64,000 nt of DNA from Streptomyces inusitatus (GCF_014651115.1 NZ_BMWG01000021.1:62001-126000), one strand, 5' to 3'. Numbered from the stretch's first letter, positions 8,043-17,057 are shown. Program-made: numbers and translations. Notes: generated by a model from the sequence alone, not told the origin.

Positions 8043-10342
8043 CCAACGACGCCGACGCGACGCCCCGGACGGCCCCCTTCCCCCGGCCGGAGCAGCCCGC
8101 CCACGGCCTCGGGGCCTCCCTCCCCCCGGCCGACGCCCGAGCCAAGACCGAGGGCACCTTCCCGTACGCCTCCGACCTCTGGGCCGAGGGACTGCTCTGG
8201 GCGGCGATCCTCCGCTCCCCGCACCCCCACGCCCGGATCACCTCGATCGACACCTCGGCGGCCCTGGAGATGCCCGGCGTCCGCGCCGTCGTCACCCACC
8301 AGGACATCCCCGGGGACGTCTCGTACGGCAGGCGCATCGCCGACCGTCCGGTCTTCGCCTCCGACCTCGTCCGCCACCACGGCGAGGCCATCGCCGCCGT
8401 CGCCGCCGACCACCCCGACACCGCCCGGCTCGCCGCCGCCGCCATCGCGGTCGAGTACGAGGTGCTGGAGCCGGTCACCGACCCGGAGCAGGCCTTCGCC
8501 GCCGAACCCCTGCACCCCGACGGCAATCTGATCCGGCACATCCCGCTGCGCTACGGCGACCCCGACGCCGCCGGCGAGATCGTCGTCGAGGGCCTCTACC
8601 GCATCGGACGCCAGGACCCCGCGCCCATCGGCGCCGAGGCCGGTCTCGCCGTGCCCAGGCCCGACGGCGGGGTCGAGCTGTACGTCGCCTCCACCGACCC
8701 GCACACCGACCGCGATCTCGCCGCCGACTGCTTCGGCCTGGCGCCCGACCGGGTCAAGATCGTCGTCACCGGCGTCCCCGGCGCGACCGGCGACCGCGAG
8801 GACCCCGGCTTCCAGCTCCCGCTGGGGCTGCTGGCGCTCAAGACGGGCTGCCCGGTCAAGCTGACCGCCACCCGCGAGGAGTCCTTCCTCGGCCACGCCC
8901 ACCGCCACCCCACCCTGCTCCGCTACCGCCACCACGCCGACGCCGACGGCCGGCTGGTCAAGGTCGAGGCGCAACTCCTCCTCGACGCCGGGGCCTACGC
9001 CGACTCCTCGTCCGAGTCGCTCGCCGCCGCCGTCGCCTTCGCCTGCGGCCCCTACGTCGTCCCGCACGCCTTCATCGAGGGCTGGGCCGTACGCACCAAC
9101 AACCCCCCGTCGGGCCATGTGCGCGGCGAGGGCGCGATGCAGGTGTGCGCCGCCTACGAGGCCCAGATGGACAAGCTCTCCGTCAAGCTCGGCCTCGACC
9201 CCACCGAGCTGCGACTGCGCAATGTGCTCGCGACCGGCGACATCCTGCCCACCGGGCAGACCGTCACCTGCCCGGCCCCGGTGGCCGAACTCCTCCAGGC
9301 CGTACGGGACTTCCCGCTGCCCCCGCTGCCCAAGGACTCGCCCGAGGACGACTGGCTGCTCCCCGGCGGCCCCGAGGGCGCGGGGGAGCCCGGCGCGGTC
9401 CGCCGCGGCGTCGGCTACGCGCTGGGCATGGTCCACATGCTCGGGGCCGAGGGCACCGACGAGGTCTCCACCGCCACTGTCAAGATCCACGACGGCATCG
9501 CCACCGTCATCTGCGCCGCCGTCGACACCGGCCAGGGCTTCACCACCCTCGCCCGCCAGATCGTCCAGGAGACCCTCGGCGTCGACGAGGTCCATGTCGC
9601 CGCCGTCGACACCGACCAGCCCCCGGCGGGCCCGGCGGCCCACGGCAGACACACCTGGGTCTCGGGCGGCGCGGTCGAGCGCGCGGCCAAGATGGTCCGT
9701 ACCCAGCTGCTCCAGCCGCTGGCCCACCAGTTCGGGATGTCGACCGAGCTGCTCCAGATCGCCGACGGCAAGATCACCTCGTACGACGGGGTGCTCTCCA
9801 CCACCGTGATGGAGGCGATGGAGGGCAAGGAGCTGTGGGCCACCGCCCAGTGCCGCCCCCACCCCACCGAACCGCTGGACGAGGCCGGACAGGGCGACGC
9901 CTTCGTCGGCATGGCCTTCTGCGCCGTACGCGCCGTCGTCGACGTCGACATCGAACTGGGCTCGATCCGGGTCGTCGAGATGGCCGTCGCACAGGACGTC
10001 GGCCGGGTGCTCAACCCGGCGCAGCTCGCCAGCCGCATCGAGGCGGGCATCACCCTCGGCGTCGGCACCGCCCTGACGGAGAACCTCCGCACCACGCGCG
10101 GTGTGATCCGCCACCCCGACCTCACCGGCTACGCCCTGCCGACGGCCCTGGACGCGCCCGACATCCGCATCGTGAAGCTGGTCGAGGAGCGCGACGTGGT
10201 CGCCCCCTTCGGCGCGAAGGCGGCGAGCGCGGTCCCCGTGGTCACCTCCCCGGCCGCCGTCGCCGCCGCCGTCCGCGCGGCCACCGGCCGTCCCGTCAAC
10301 CGTCTCCCCATCCGCCCCCAGGCGGCGGTCGCCCTTCCCTAA
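8039..10342 (+). CDS. Xanthine dehydrogenase family molybdopterin-binding subunit, atypical active site
   Basis: Large subunit of the molybdenum hydroxylase, 767 residues, with the hammerhead domain at about 30-150 and the molybdopterin-cytosine-dinucleotide domain after it. Several usual signatures are altered. The FGGKE region reads GATGDREDPGF, the RGFGAPQ region reads RGEGAMQ, and the C-terminal GAKGVGE, whose Glu is the catalytic base in characterised members, reads GAKAASA with Ala731 in that place. The alignment around it (APFGAK, then VPVV) is clear. The protein may bind cofactor but use another mechanism or be inactive. Substrate not predictable. Confidence 0.82.
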   Translation: MTNDADATPRTAPFPRPEQPAHGLGASLPPADARAKTEGTFPYASDLWAEGLLWAAILRSPHPHARITSIDTSAALEMPGVRAVVTHQDIPGDVSYGRRIADRPVFASDLVRHHGEAIAAVAADHPDTARLAAAAIAVEYEVLEPVTDPEQAFAAEPLHPDGNLIRHIPLRYGDPDAAGEIVVEGLYRIGRQDPAPIGAEAGLAVPRPDGGVELYVASTDPHTDRDLAADCFGLAPDRVKIVVTGVPGATGDREDPGFQLPLGLLALKTGCPVKLTATREESFLGHAHRHPTLLRYRHHADADGRLVKVEAQLLLDAGAYADSSSESLAAAVAFACGPYVVPHAFIEGWAVRTNNPPSGHVRGEGAMQVCAAYEAQMDKLSVKLGLDPTELRLRNVLATGDILPTGQTVTCPAPVAELLQAVRDFPLPPLPKDSPEDDWLLPGGPEGAGEPGAVRRGVGYALGMVHMLGAEGTDEVSTATVKIHDGIATVICAAVDTGQGFTTLARQIVQETLGVDEVHVAAVDTDQPPAGPAAHGRHTWVSGGAVERAAKMVRTQLLQPLAHQFGMSTELLQIADGKITSYDGVLSTTVMEAMEGKELWATAQCRPHPTEPLDEAGQGDAFVGMAFCAVRAVVDVDIELGSIRVVEMAVAQDVGRVLNPAQLASRIEAGITLGVGTALTENLRTTRGVIRHPDLTGYALPTALDAPDIRIVKLVEERDVVAPFGAKAASAVPVVTSPAAVAAAVRAATGRPVNRLPIRPQAAVALP

Positions 10343-10351
10343 CCTGGATCC

Positions 10352-10894
10352 ATGATCGAACAACTGTCCTCGTCCGTCGTCCTCATCACCGGGATCATGG
10401 CCTCCGGCAAATCGACCGTCGCCCAGGCCCTCGCCGAGCGGCTGCCGAGAGCCGCGCACATCCGGGGCGACGCCTTCCGGCGGATGACGGTCTCCGGCCG
10501 TGTCGAGATGGGCTCACCCGACGAGCGCGAGGCCCTCGCGCAGCTCCGGCTGCGCCACCGCCTCGCCGCCGGGGCCGCGGACACCTACGCGGAGGCCGGC
10601 TTCACCGCCGTGGTCCAGGACATCGTCATCGGCGACGACCTCGCCGCCTATCCCGCCCTCGTCCGCACCCGCCCCCTCCACCTCGTTGTCCTCGCCCCCA
10701 CCCCCGCCGCCGTCGCCGCCCGCGAGGCGGCCCGCCCCAAGACCGGCTACGGCCCCGACTGGACCGTCACCGCCCTCGACACCCTCCTCCGCGAGCACAC
10801 CCCCCGCCTCGGCCTCTGGCTCGACACCAGCGACCAGACCCCCGAGGAGACGGTGGACACCCTCCTCGCGCGGCTCCCGGAGGCCCGGGTCTGA
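10352..10894 (+). CDS. Small P-loop kinase / AAA family ATPase
   Basis: A 180-residue nucleotide-binding protein resembling chloramphenicol phosphotransferase and gluconate/shikimate-kinase-like enzymes. Walker A is GIMASGKST at 14-22 with Lys20. A later RPKTGYGPDW segment has the basic lid-like residues of such kinases. It starts 9 bases after the molybdenum subunit stop; TAACCT at 10340-10345 stands 6 bases before the ATG and could drive a leaderless transcript. Substrate unknown; antibiotic or small-molecule phosphorylation is only a possibility. Confidence 0.7.
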   Translation: MIEQLSSSVVLITGIMASGKSTVAQALAERLPRAAHIRGDAFRRMTVSGRVEMGSPDEREALAQLRLRHRLAAGAADTYAEAGFTAVVQDIVIGDDLAAYPALVRTRPLHLVVLAPTPAAVAAREAARPKTGYGPDWTVTALDTLLREHTPRLGLWLDTSDQTPEETVDTLLARLPEARV

Positions 10895-10928
10895 GCGGAG
10901 TGCCCCGGCCGTCCGGATACGCCGAAAA

Positions 10929-10966
10929 GCCGGTCCGGCACCGTTTCGCTTCGGTGCCTGACCGGC
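10929..10966. terminator. Bidirectional terminator between kinase gene and tRNA-Cys
   Basis: 15-bp inverted repeat with one mismatch (arms 10929-10943 and 10952-10966). A TTT run follows on the plus strand, and an AAAA run precedes it (a U run for the minus strand). It can end both the kinase transcript and the opposite tRNA transcript. Confidence 0.8.
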
Positions 10967-10972
10967 CTTTCA

Positions 10973-11047
10973 TGGAGGCCGTGGCGGGAATCGAACCCAC
11001 GTAACTCGCTTTGCAGGCGAGTCCCTGAACCACTCGGGCACACGGCC
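10973..11047 (-). tRNA. tRNA-Cys (GCA)
   Basis: On the minus strand a full cloverleaf reads from GGCCGTG (5' acceptor, 11041-11047) to CACGGCC, discriminator U and an encoded CCA (10973-10975). The anticodon loop is CTGCAAA, anticodon GCA. The T loop is GGGTTCGAATCCC. The terminator at 10929-10966 follows. The remaining bases up to the MFS gene hold only promoter sequence. Confidence 0.95.
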
Positions 11048-11219
11048 GTGTGCTTGAACTGATCAAACCGTAGGCCGCCCCACGGGCCCCGCTCAAGGGA
11101 TCAAGGCACCCCGCAATACGACTGCCACACGCCGTTCACAGGCCCTAGGACCAAGGGACCAGCCCCGGTCCCACCCGGGGACAGGGTTCATATTCGGTCA
11201 TGCCCCTTACGCTTGGCCC

Positions 11220-12677
11220 ATGACCGCCCTGGAACCCCGTGACGCCGAGGTCACGCCGCCCATAGCCGAAACCCCTGATCAGCACCCGCGGGGCGGGATT
11301 CTCGGGCGGGAGTACCGGGCGCTGAGCATCGGCATCATCGCCGTCGTGCTGCTGATCGCCTTCGAAGCGACCGCCGTGGGCACGGCGATGCCCGTGGCGG
11401 CGCGGGAGCTGGACGGGATCGGGCTGTACGCGTTCGCCTTCTCCTCCTACTTCACGACGAGCCTCTTCGCGATGGTGCTCTCCGGGCAGTGGGCCGACCG
11501 GGACGGACCGCTGCGGCCGCTCGCCACCGGCATCTCGGCGTTCGCGGTCGGACTGCTGCTCTCCGGCACGGCGGGCACCATGTGGCTCTTCATCCTCGGC
11601 CGGGCCGTGCAGGGCCTCGGCGGAGGGCTGGTCATCGTCGCGCTGTACGTGGTCATCAGCCGGGCCTACCCGGAGAAGCTGCGGCCCGCCATCCTGGCCG
11701 CGTTCGCCGCGAGCTGGGTGATCCCCTCGGTCGTCGGCCCGCTCGCCTCCGGCACCGTCACCGAGCAGCTCGGCTGGCGCTGGGTCTTCATGGGCATACC
11801 GGCCCTCGTCGTCTTCCCCCTCGCCCTCGCCCTCCCCGCGATCCGCCGGATGACCACCGGCCCCGCCGACCCGACCGCGCCCCGCCCGGCCTTCGACGCC
11901 CGGCGGATCCGGCTCGCGCTCGGCATCTCCCTCGGCGTCGCCCTCATCCAGTACGCGGCCCAGGACCTGAGCTGGCTCTCCCTCCTCCCACTCGCCCTCG
12001 GCACCGCCCTGATGGTCCCCGCCGTCCTCGGACTGCTGCCCAGGGGCACCTACCGCGCCGCGCGCGGCCTGCCCTCCGTCGTCCTCCTCCGCGGCATCGC
12101 CGCCGGATCCTTCATCGCCGCCGAATCCTTCATCCCGCTGATGCTGGTCACCCAGCGCGACCTCTCCCCGACCATGGCGGGCCTCTCCCTCGCGGTCGGC
12201 GGCGGAACCTGGGCGCTCGGCTCCTTCCTCCAGTCCAGGCCCCGTATGGAGCCCCACCGCGAGAAGCTCACGACCATCGGCATGGTCCTCGTCGCCGCCG
12301 CCATAGCCGCCGCGCCCAGCGTGCTGATCCACTCCGTGCCCGTCTGGGTCCTCGGCCTCGCCTGGGGCATCGGCTGCTTCGGCATGGGCATGGTGATCGC
12401 CTCCACCAGCGTCCTGCTCCTGAAGCTCTCCGCCCCCGAAGAAGCCGGCGCGAACTCCGCCTCCCTCCAGATCTCCGACGGCCTCTCCAACGTCATGCTC
12501 CTCGCCGCCGGCGGCGCCGCCTTCGCCGCCCTCGGCGGCGGCACCGTCGCAGGCCACACCGCCACCGCCGTCGGCGAGTCCCAGCCCGCCGCCTTCGCCG
12601 TCGTCTTCCTCCCCATGGCCCTCGTCGCCCTGGCCGGCGCCTGGGTCGCCACCAGGCTGCGCGTACGGGAGGCCTGA
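11220..12677 (+). CDS. MFS transporter, drug/proton antiporter type
   Basis: A 485-residue major facilitator, about 12-14 membrane segments, resembling the DHA2-like exporters of actinomycetes. The first helix includes FEATAVGTAMP, the DHA2 motif-like GTALP region, and motif A-like sequence appears as SGQWADRDGP after helix 2. Motif C-like GPLASGTVTEQLGWRWVF follows helix 5. It starts at ATG 11220 with TACGCT 6 bases upstream, so it may be leaderless. No regulator is adjacent. Substrate unknown. Confidence 0.8.
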   Translation: MTALEPRDAEVTPPIAETPDQHPRGGILGREYRALSIGIIAVVLLIAFEATAVGTAMPVAARELDGIGLYAFAFSSYFTTSLFAMVLSGQWADRDGPLRPLATGISAFAVGLLLSGTAGTMWLFILGRAVQGLGGGLVIVALYVVISRAYPEKLRPAILAAFAASWVIPSVVGPLASGTVTEQLGWRWVFMGIPALVVFPLALALPAIRRMTTGPADPTAPRPAFDARRIRLALGISLGVALIQYAAQDLSWLSLLPLALGTALMVPAVLGLLPRGTYRAARGLPSVVLLRGIAAGSFIAAESFIPLMLVTQRDLSPTMAGLSLAVGGGTWALGSFLQSRPRMEPHREKLTTIGMVLVAAAIAAAPSVLIHSVPVWVLGLAWGIGCFGMGMVIASTSVLLLKLSAPEEAGANSASLQISDGLSNVMLLAAGGAAFAALGGGTVAGHTATAVGESQPAAFAVVFLPMALVALAGAWVATRLRVREA

Positions 12678-12690
12678 GAGGCCAGACGAC

Positions 12691-12720
12691 TGGTACCAGA
12701 ATGACCCCACTTTTGGTACC
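12691..12720. promoter_or_regulatory. Likely autoregulatory operator of toxin-antitoxin pair
   Basis: TGGTACCA (12691-12698) is a perfect palindrome and TTGGTACC (12713-12720) repeats it 22 bases later, just before the antitoxin start. RHH antitoxins normally bind such repeated palindromes. TACCGT at 12717-12722 is a possible -10 placed 6 bases before the ATG, so the operator overlaps the promoter. Confidence 0.5.
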
Positions 12721-12728
12721 GTCGTGGT

Positions 12729-12932
12729 ATGGCCATGAATCTGCGTCTCCGTGACGACCAGCAAGAGGCCCTCAAGCTCCGCGCCGAGGAGGAGGGCCGC
12801 AGCATGCACGCCCTGGTGCTCCAGGCGATCGACCGCTATCTGGAGCAGGAGACGGACCGGGAGTCGGTCCGCCGCCTCGGGGCGAAGTACGCCAACCACC
12901 ACGCCGGGCTGCTGCGCCGCCTGGGGGAGTAG
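12729..12932 (+). CDS. Ribbon-helix-helix antitoxin
   Basis: A 67-residue protein with an N-terminal RHH fold: beta strand MNLRLRDDQQEALK and helices RAEEEGRSMHALVLQAI. The C-terminal part (about 45-67) is basic and probably wraps the toxin. It stops 3 bases before the Doc-like gene, so the two form a standard antitoxin-first operon. ATG 12729 is used; ATG 12735 is equally possible. Family resemblance is to CopG/Arc-type antitoxins found with Fic/Doc toxins. Confidence 0.8.
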   Translation: MAMNLRLRDDQQEALKLRAEEEGRSMHALVLQAIDRYLEQETDRESVRRLGAKYANHHAGLLRRLGE

Positions 12933-12935
12933 CCG

Positions 12936-13316
12936 GTGAAGTACCTGACGGTCCAGGAGGCCCTGGACCTGGCGGAGCTGGCCTGCGGGGGGCCCGTCGC
13001 CGTGCGGGATCTCGGGCTGCTCAGCTCCGCCGTGCACCGGCCCCAGTCGCAGATGTTCGGCATCCAGGCGTACACCGACCCCTTCGAGAAGGCCGCCGCC
13101 CTCCTCCAGTCCCTCGCCGTCAACCATCCCCTGGTGGACGGCAACAAGCGCATGGCGTGGATGTGCACGGTGGTCTTCCTCGACATCAACGGCGCGGACA
13201 TGGTCGCGGTCGACCAGGACGCCGCGTACGGCCTGGTCATCGAGGTGGCCACCGGCGCCCTGGAGGAAACGGCCCGGATCGCCGCCCGGCTGCGGAGCCT
13301 TCACGACGCCCAGTGA
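12936..13316 (+). CDS. Doc-type Fic toxin
   Basis: A 126-residue death-on-curing-family protein. The Fic/Doc motif HPLVDGNKR begins at His64, keeping the catalytic His, the Asp/Asn-Gly-Asn and the Lys-Arg anion site. Doc of phage P1 phosphorylates EF-Tu and arrests translation; by homology this protein should do the same. It starts with GTG after GGGGGAG inside the antitoxin end. The pair is intact. Chromosomal pairs of this kind are common in Streptomyces and no other mobile gene is near. Confidence 0.82.
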   Translation: MKYLTVQEALDLAELACGGPVAVRDLGLLSSAVHRPQSQMFGIQAYTDPFEKAAALLQSLAVNHPLVDGNKRMAWMCTVVFLDINGADMVAVDQDAAYGLVIEVATGALEETARIAARLRSLHDAQ

Positions 13317-13478
13317 CCCCCCGTACCACCCCCGTAGGGAGCCCGAAAACCCCCCGCTGTGAGGCGGGTCTCAACCCCGGCGCAACCGTCTCGTCCGGCC
13401 CGGGCCGGGGTTCCGGCACCGGTAGGGTGGCCCGGTTGTCATACCTGTCGTGACTGGACCAGCGCCGAACCGGAGACC

Positions 13479-15272
13479 GTGACTACTACCGCCTCCCACT
13501 CCCACCACCTCTCCCCCGCCTTCCCCGGTAGGGCCCCCTGGGGCACCGCCGGGAAGCTGCGAGCATGGCAGCAGGGGGCCATGGAGAGATACCTCCAGGA
13601 ACAGCCCCGGGACTTCCTCGCCGTAGCCACCCCCGGGGCAGGAAAGACCACCTTCGCGCTCACCCTCGCCTCCTGGCTGCTGCACCACCATGTCGTCCAG
13701 CAGGTGACCGTCGTCGCGCCCACCGAGCATCTGAAGAAGCAGTGGGCGGCCGCCGCCGCCCGTATCGGCATCAAGCTCGACCCCGACTACAGCGCGGGGC
13801 CGCTCAGCCGCGAGTACCACGGTGTCGCCATCACCTACGCGGGTGTCGGCGTCCGCCCCATGCTCCACCGCAACCGCTGCGAGCAGCGCAAGACCCTCGT
13901 CATCCTCGACGAGATCCACCACGCCGGTGACTCCAAGTCCTGGGGCGAGGCCTGCCTCGAAGCCTTCGACCCGGCCACCCGGCGGCTCGCCCTCACCGGC
14001 ACGCCCTTCCGCTCCGACACCAACCCGATCCCCTTCGTCACCTACGAAGAGGGCAACGACGGCATCCGCAAATCCTCCGCCGACTACACGTACGGCTACG
14101 GAAACGCCCTCGGCGACGGCGTCGTCCGGCCCGTGATCTTCCTCAGCTACAGCGGCAACATGCGCTGGCGCACCAAGGCCGGCGACGAGGTCGCCGCCCG
14201 GCTCGGCGAGCCCATGACCAAGGACGCCGTCTCCCAGGCCTGGCGCACCGCGCTCGACCCGCGCGGCGACTGGATGCCCAATGTGCTGCGCGCCGCCGAC
14301 CGGCGGCTGAGCGAGGTCCGCAAGGCGATCCCCGACGCCGGCGGGCTCGTCATCGCCGCCGACCAGGACTCCGCGCGGTCCTACGCCAAGCTCATCCGGG
14401 AGATCACCGGAACCAGAGCCACCGTCGTCCTCTCCGACGACACCGGCGCATCCAAGCGGATCGACGAGTTCAGCGAGAGCGAAGACCGCTGGATGGTCGC
14501 CGTCCGCATGGTGTCCGAAGGCGTCGACGTCCCCCGCCTCGCCGTCGGCGTCTACGCCACCACCATCTCGACCCCCCTCTTCTTCGCCCAGGCCGTGGGC
14601 CGCTTCGTACGATCGCGCAGACGCGGCGAGACCGCCTCCGTCTTCCTCCCCACCATCCCCTCGCTGCTCGGCTTCGCCAACGAGATGGAGGTCGAGCGCG
14701 ACCATGTGCTCGACCGGCCCAAGAAGGACGGCGAGGAGGAAGACCCCTACGCCGAGTCCGAGAAGGAGATGGACGAGGCCAACAAGGAGCAGGACGAGGA
14801 CACCGGGGAACAGGACAGCCTGCCCTTCGAGGCCCTGGAGTCCGACGCCGTCTTCGACCGGGTCATGTACAACGGGGCCGAGTTCGGGATGCAGGCCCAC
14901 CCCGGGAGCGAGGAGGAGCAGGACTACCTCGGCATCCCCGGGCTCCTCGAACCCGACCAGGTGCAGATGCTCCTCCAGAAGCGGCAGGCCCGGCAGATCG
15001 CCCACAGCCGCAAGAAGCCCGACGACGAGGCCGACCTCCTCGAACTGCCCGCCGAGCGGCGGCCCGTCGTCTCCCACAAGGAACTCCTCGAACTGCGCAA
15101 GCAGTTGAACACCATGGTCGCCGCCTACGTCCACCAGAGCGGCAAACCCCACGGCGTCATCCACACCGAGCTGCGGCGGGTGTGCGGCGGACCGCCGAGC
15201 GCGGAGGCCACCGCCGGGCAGATCCGGGAGCGGATCAAAAAGGTCCAGGAATGGGCCACTCGGATGCGCTGA
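13479..15272 (+). CDS. DEAD/DEAH-box helicase
   Basis: A 597-residue superfamily 2 ATPase. Walker A is PGAGKTT with Lys56, Walker B is DEIH at 144-147, and motif III is LTGTPF. The C-terminal helicase domain has VSEGVDVPRL and QAVGRFVRS (motif VI). Residues about 405-445 form an acidic Glu/Asp insertion. GTG 13479 is chosen because the family starts with VTTT...HLSPAFPG; sequence upstream reads as non-coding. The preceding 160-base gap has no clear ORF. Role unknown: conserved in Streptomyces, resembling DNA-repair or restriction-type helicases. Confidence 0.82.
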   Translation: MTTTASHSHHLSPAFPGRAPWGTAGKLRAWQQGAMERYLQEQPRDFLAVATPGAGKTTFALTLASWLLHHHVVQQVTVVAPTEHLKKQWAAAAARIGIKLDPDYSAGPLSREYHGVAITYAGVGVRPMLHRNRCEQRKTLVILDEIHHAGDSKSWGEACLEAFDPATRRLALTGTPFRSDTNPIPFVTYEEGNDGIRKSSADYTYGYGNALGDGVVRPVIFLSYSGNMRWRTKAGDEVAARLGEPMTKDAVSQAWRTALDPRGDWMPNVLRAADRRLSEVRKAIPDAGGLVIAADQDSARSYAKLIREITGTRATVVLSDDTGASKRIDEFSESEDRWMVAVRMVSEGVDVPRLAVGVYATTISTPLFFAQAVGRFVRSRRRGETASVFLPTIPSLLGFANEMEVERDHVLDRPKKDGEEEDPYAESEKEMDEANKEQDEDTGEQDSLPFEALESDAVFDRVMYNGAEFGMQAHPGSEEEQDYLGIPGLLEPDQVQMLLQKRQARQIAHSRKKPDDEADLLELPAERRPVVSHKELLELRKQLNTMVAAYVHQSGKPHGVIHTELRRVCGGPPSAEATAGQIRERIKKVQEWATRMR

Positions 15273-15287
15273 GGCCGAAAGCCGACG

Positions 15288-15323
15288 GAATCCGGGCCGT
15301 ATCGCAGCGCGACGCCCGGATTC
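15288..15323 (+). terminator. Terminator-like hairpin after helicase
   Basis: Perfect 10-bp arms GAATCCGGGC and GCCCGGATTC separated by 16 bases, beginning 16 bases after the helicase stop. No U run. Confidence 0.55.
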
Positions 15324-15522
15324 TGGACGAGGTCTTCCGCTGAGCGGACCGGCTCGCTACTGTCCCGGGCAACACAAGCGCCCCGTGGCAGCGCCGCCGC
15401 GGAGCCCAGTCGGTGTGCCTTGGCCTGCCGGCGGGCCTCTGGGGGGCGCGACGCCATCGTCATCGGCGTCGCGCCGCACCGCCATGGGATCCGCCGTCAC
15501 ACACTCCGAAGGAGAGGGCGTC

Positions 15523-16164
15523 GTGACCGCGGAGACTTCCCAGACGCTCGACCGAGGACTGCGCGTCCTCAAACTGCTCGCCGACACCGATCACGGTCTG
15601 ACCGTCACCGAGTTGTCCACTCGGCTCGGCGTCAACCGGACCGTCGTCTACCGGCTGCTCGCCACGCTGGAGCAGCACGCACTCGTCCGCCGCGACCTCG
15701 GCGGGCGGGCCCGCGTGGGGCTCGGCGTGCTGCGGCTCAGCCGACAGGTGCACCCGCTGGTGCGGGAAGCCGCGATGCCCGCGCTGCGGGCGCTCGCCGA
15801 GGACATAGGAGCCACCGCGCACCTCACCCTCGTGGACGGCGCCGAAGCACTCGCCGTCGCCGTCGTCGAACCCACCTGGACCGACTACCACGTCGCCTAC
15901 CGGGCCGGATTCCGGCACCCGCTGGACCGGGGAGCCGCCGGACGGGCGATCCTGGCCGCGCGCCAGGGGAACCCGGACGAGCCCGGGTACACCCTGACCC
16001 ACGGGGAGTTGGAGGCGGGGGCGTGCGGGGCGGCCGCGCCGCTGGTGGGGGTGACGGGGATAGAGGGCAGTGTGGGGGTGGTGATGCTCGCGGAGTCCGT
16101 CCCGGAGCGGGTCGGGCCCCGGGTCATGGACGCCGCCCGTGAGGTCGCGGACGCTCTTCGCTGA
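15523..16164 (+). CDS. IclR family transcriptional regulator
   Basis: A 213-residue regulator with an N-terminal winged HTH (about 5-65, LTVTELSTRLGVNRTVVYRLLATLEQ) and an IclR effector domain after it. GTG 15523 is chosen because AAGGAG at 15509-15514 is 8 bases upstream. At 213 residues it is slightly shorter than the usual 240-260, the effector domain lacking some central sequence around PDEPGYTLTHGEL. Immediately downstream lies one arm of the 260-bp inverted repeat. Target unknown. Confidence 0.82.
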   Translation: MTAETSQTLDRGLRVLKLLADTDHGLTVTELSTRLGVNRTVVYRLLATLEQHALVRRDLGGRARVGLGVLRLSRQVHPLVREAAMPALRALAEDIGATAHLTLVDGAEALAVAVVEPTWTDYHVAYRAGFRHPLDRGAAGRAILAARQGNPDEPGYTLTHGELEAGACGAAAPLVGVTGIEGSVGVVMLAESVPERVGPRVMDAAREVADALR

Positions 16165-16177
16165 AGCGGGGGGCGGT

Positions 16178-16437
16178 GCGGGTCCGGTGTTCGGGTTACG
16201 GGTCCGCTCCGGGCCCGGGTCCGGGACTGCTTTCCTCACCGCGCTCCGCGCGAGCTGCGCCGCTTTACGTCCCGGCCCCGGTCCCTGCGCGGCCCCTTCG
16301 CGTGTACGTCGGCGATCTCCGGGCCTTGGGTCTTGCACGGCCTCTGCGTGTGTACGTCGGCGACTCCCGGCCTTGGTCCTGCGTGGCCCCTTCGCGTGTA
16401 CGTCAGCGGACTCCCGGCCCGTACGTACGACATCGGC
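16178..16437. repeat. Left arm of 260-bp inverted repeat
   Basis: This arm is the reverse complement of 17269-17528 over 260 bases, about 96 percent identical and of exactly equal length. The inner part holds three imperfect tandem units of about 47 bases (starts near 16290, 16338, 16384), each with GTGTACGTC. The inner end is the palindrome CGTACGTACG-like sequence near 16420-16430. The outer roughly 110 bases recur at 44290-44403. No protein-coding gene is convincing inside. It begins 13 bases after the IclR stop. Confidence 0.9.
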
Positions 16438-16452
16438 GAGTACGGCCGCATC

Positions 16453-17040
16453 TCAGCGGCGGGTGAAGTGGGTGACCGTGACGTCGTTGTCGAACGAGGT
16501 GCGGTCGGTGACCCTGAAGAGAGTGGGGTCGAACGCGCCGCTGAAGGCCGGGATCCCGGAGCCGGCGACCACGGGGTAGCTCTTGATGATCAGTTCGTCG
16601 ATCTCGGGCAGCAGCGCCCCGGCGAGGATTCCGCCGCCGCAGAGCCAGATGTCCAGCCCTTCTTCCCGCTTGAGCTTCTGGACCAGGGCGAGCGGGTCGT
16701 TCGGGACGACCGTCACCGCCGGGTCGGTGTCGGGCGCGAGCGTGCTGGACACGACGTACTGCCGCAGATGCGCGTACGGACTGGTGAAGCCCGCCGCCAC
16801 ACCCGGGCCGTAGGCCCCGAGCCCCATCAGCACGGTGTCGAAGCGCCGGTTGGGCGCGTCCGCCAGGCCCTGGGCCTCCCGGGCGAAGTGGGGGACGGTC
16901 TCGGGGTAGCGGGCATTGATCCACGAGGAGTAGGCGGCGGCCTGCTCCTCGTCGCCGAGCGGGTAGAAGTCGTACTCCCCGCCGGGGCCCGCGATGTATC
17001 CGTCGAGGGAGACGGCGATGTAGTAGACGAGCTTGCGCAA
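16453..17040 (-). CDS. Dihydrofolate reductase / RibD C-terminal-like oxidoreductase
   Basis: A 195-residue member of the RibD-C/DHFR-like superfamily. The N-terminus MRKLVYYIAVSLDGYIAGPGG is the family hallmark; WLCGGGILAGALLPEIDEL near residue 135 is the nucleotide-binding Gly-rich loop before the conserved DEL. NADPH-dependent reduction is expected but the substrate is not known; these single-domain proteins are not folate-biosynthetic DHFRs. It has its own promoter at 17081-17110 and sits alone between the two arms of a 260-bp inverted repeat. Confidence 0.8.
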   Translation of the reverse strand: MRKLVYYIAVSLDGYIAGPGGEYDFYPLGDEEQAAAYSSWINARYPETVPHFAREAQGLADAPNRRFDTVLMGLGAYGPGVAAGFTSPYAHLRQYVVSSTLAPDTDPAVTVVPNDPLALVQKLKREEGLDIWLCGGGILAGALLPEIDELIIKSYPVVAGSGIPAFSGAFDPTLFRVTDRTSFDNDVTVTHFTRR

Positions 17041-17057
17041 TGCGATACCTCTTCCGG

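Noticed and set aside
12729..13316. Toxin-antitoxin pair as a marker of a genomic island
   Set aside because: No recombinase or base-composition change surrounds it; flanking MFS and helicase genes show the same codon bias.
16176..16466. Repetitive open frames through the inverted-repeat arms
   Set aside because: They encode low-complexity repeated peptides in several frames at once and have no ribosome sites; the DNA repeat explains them.
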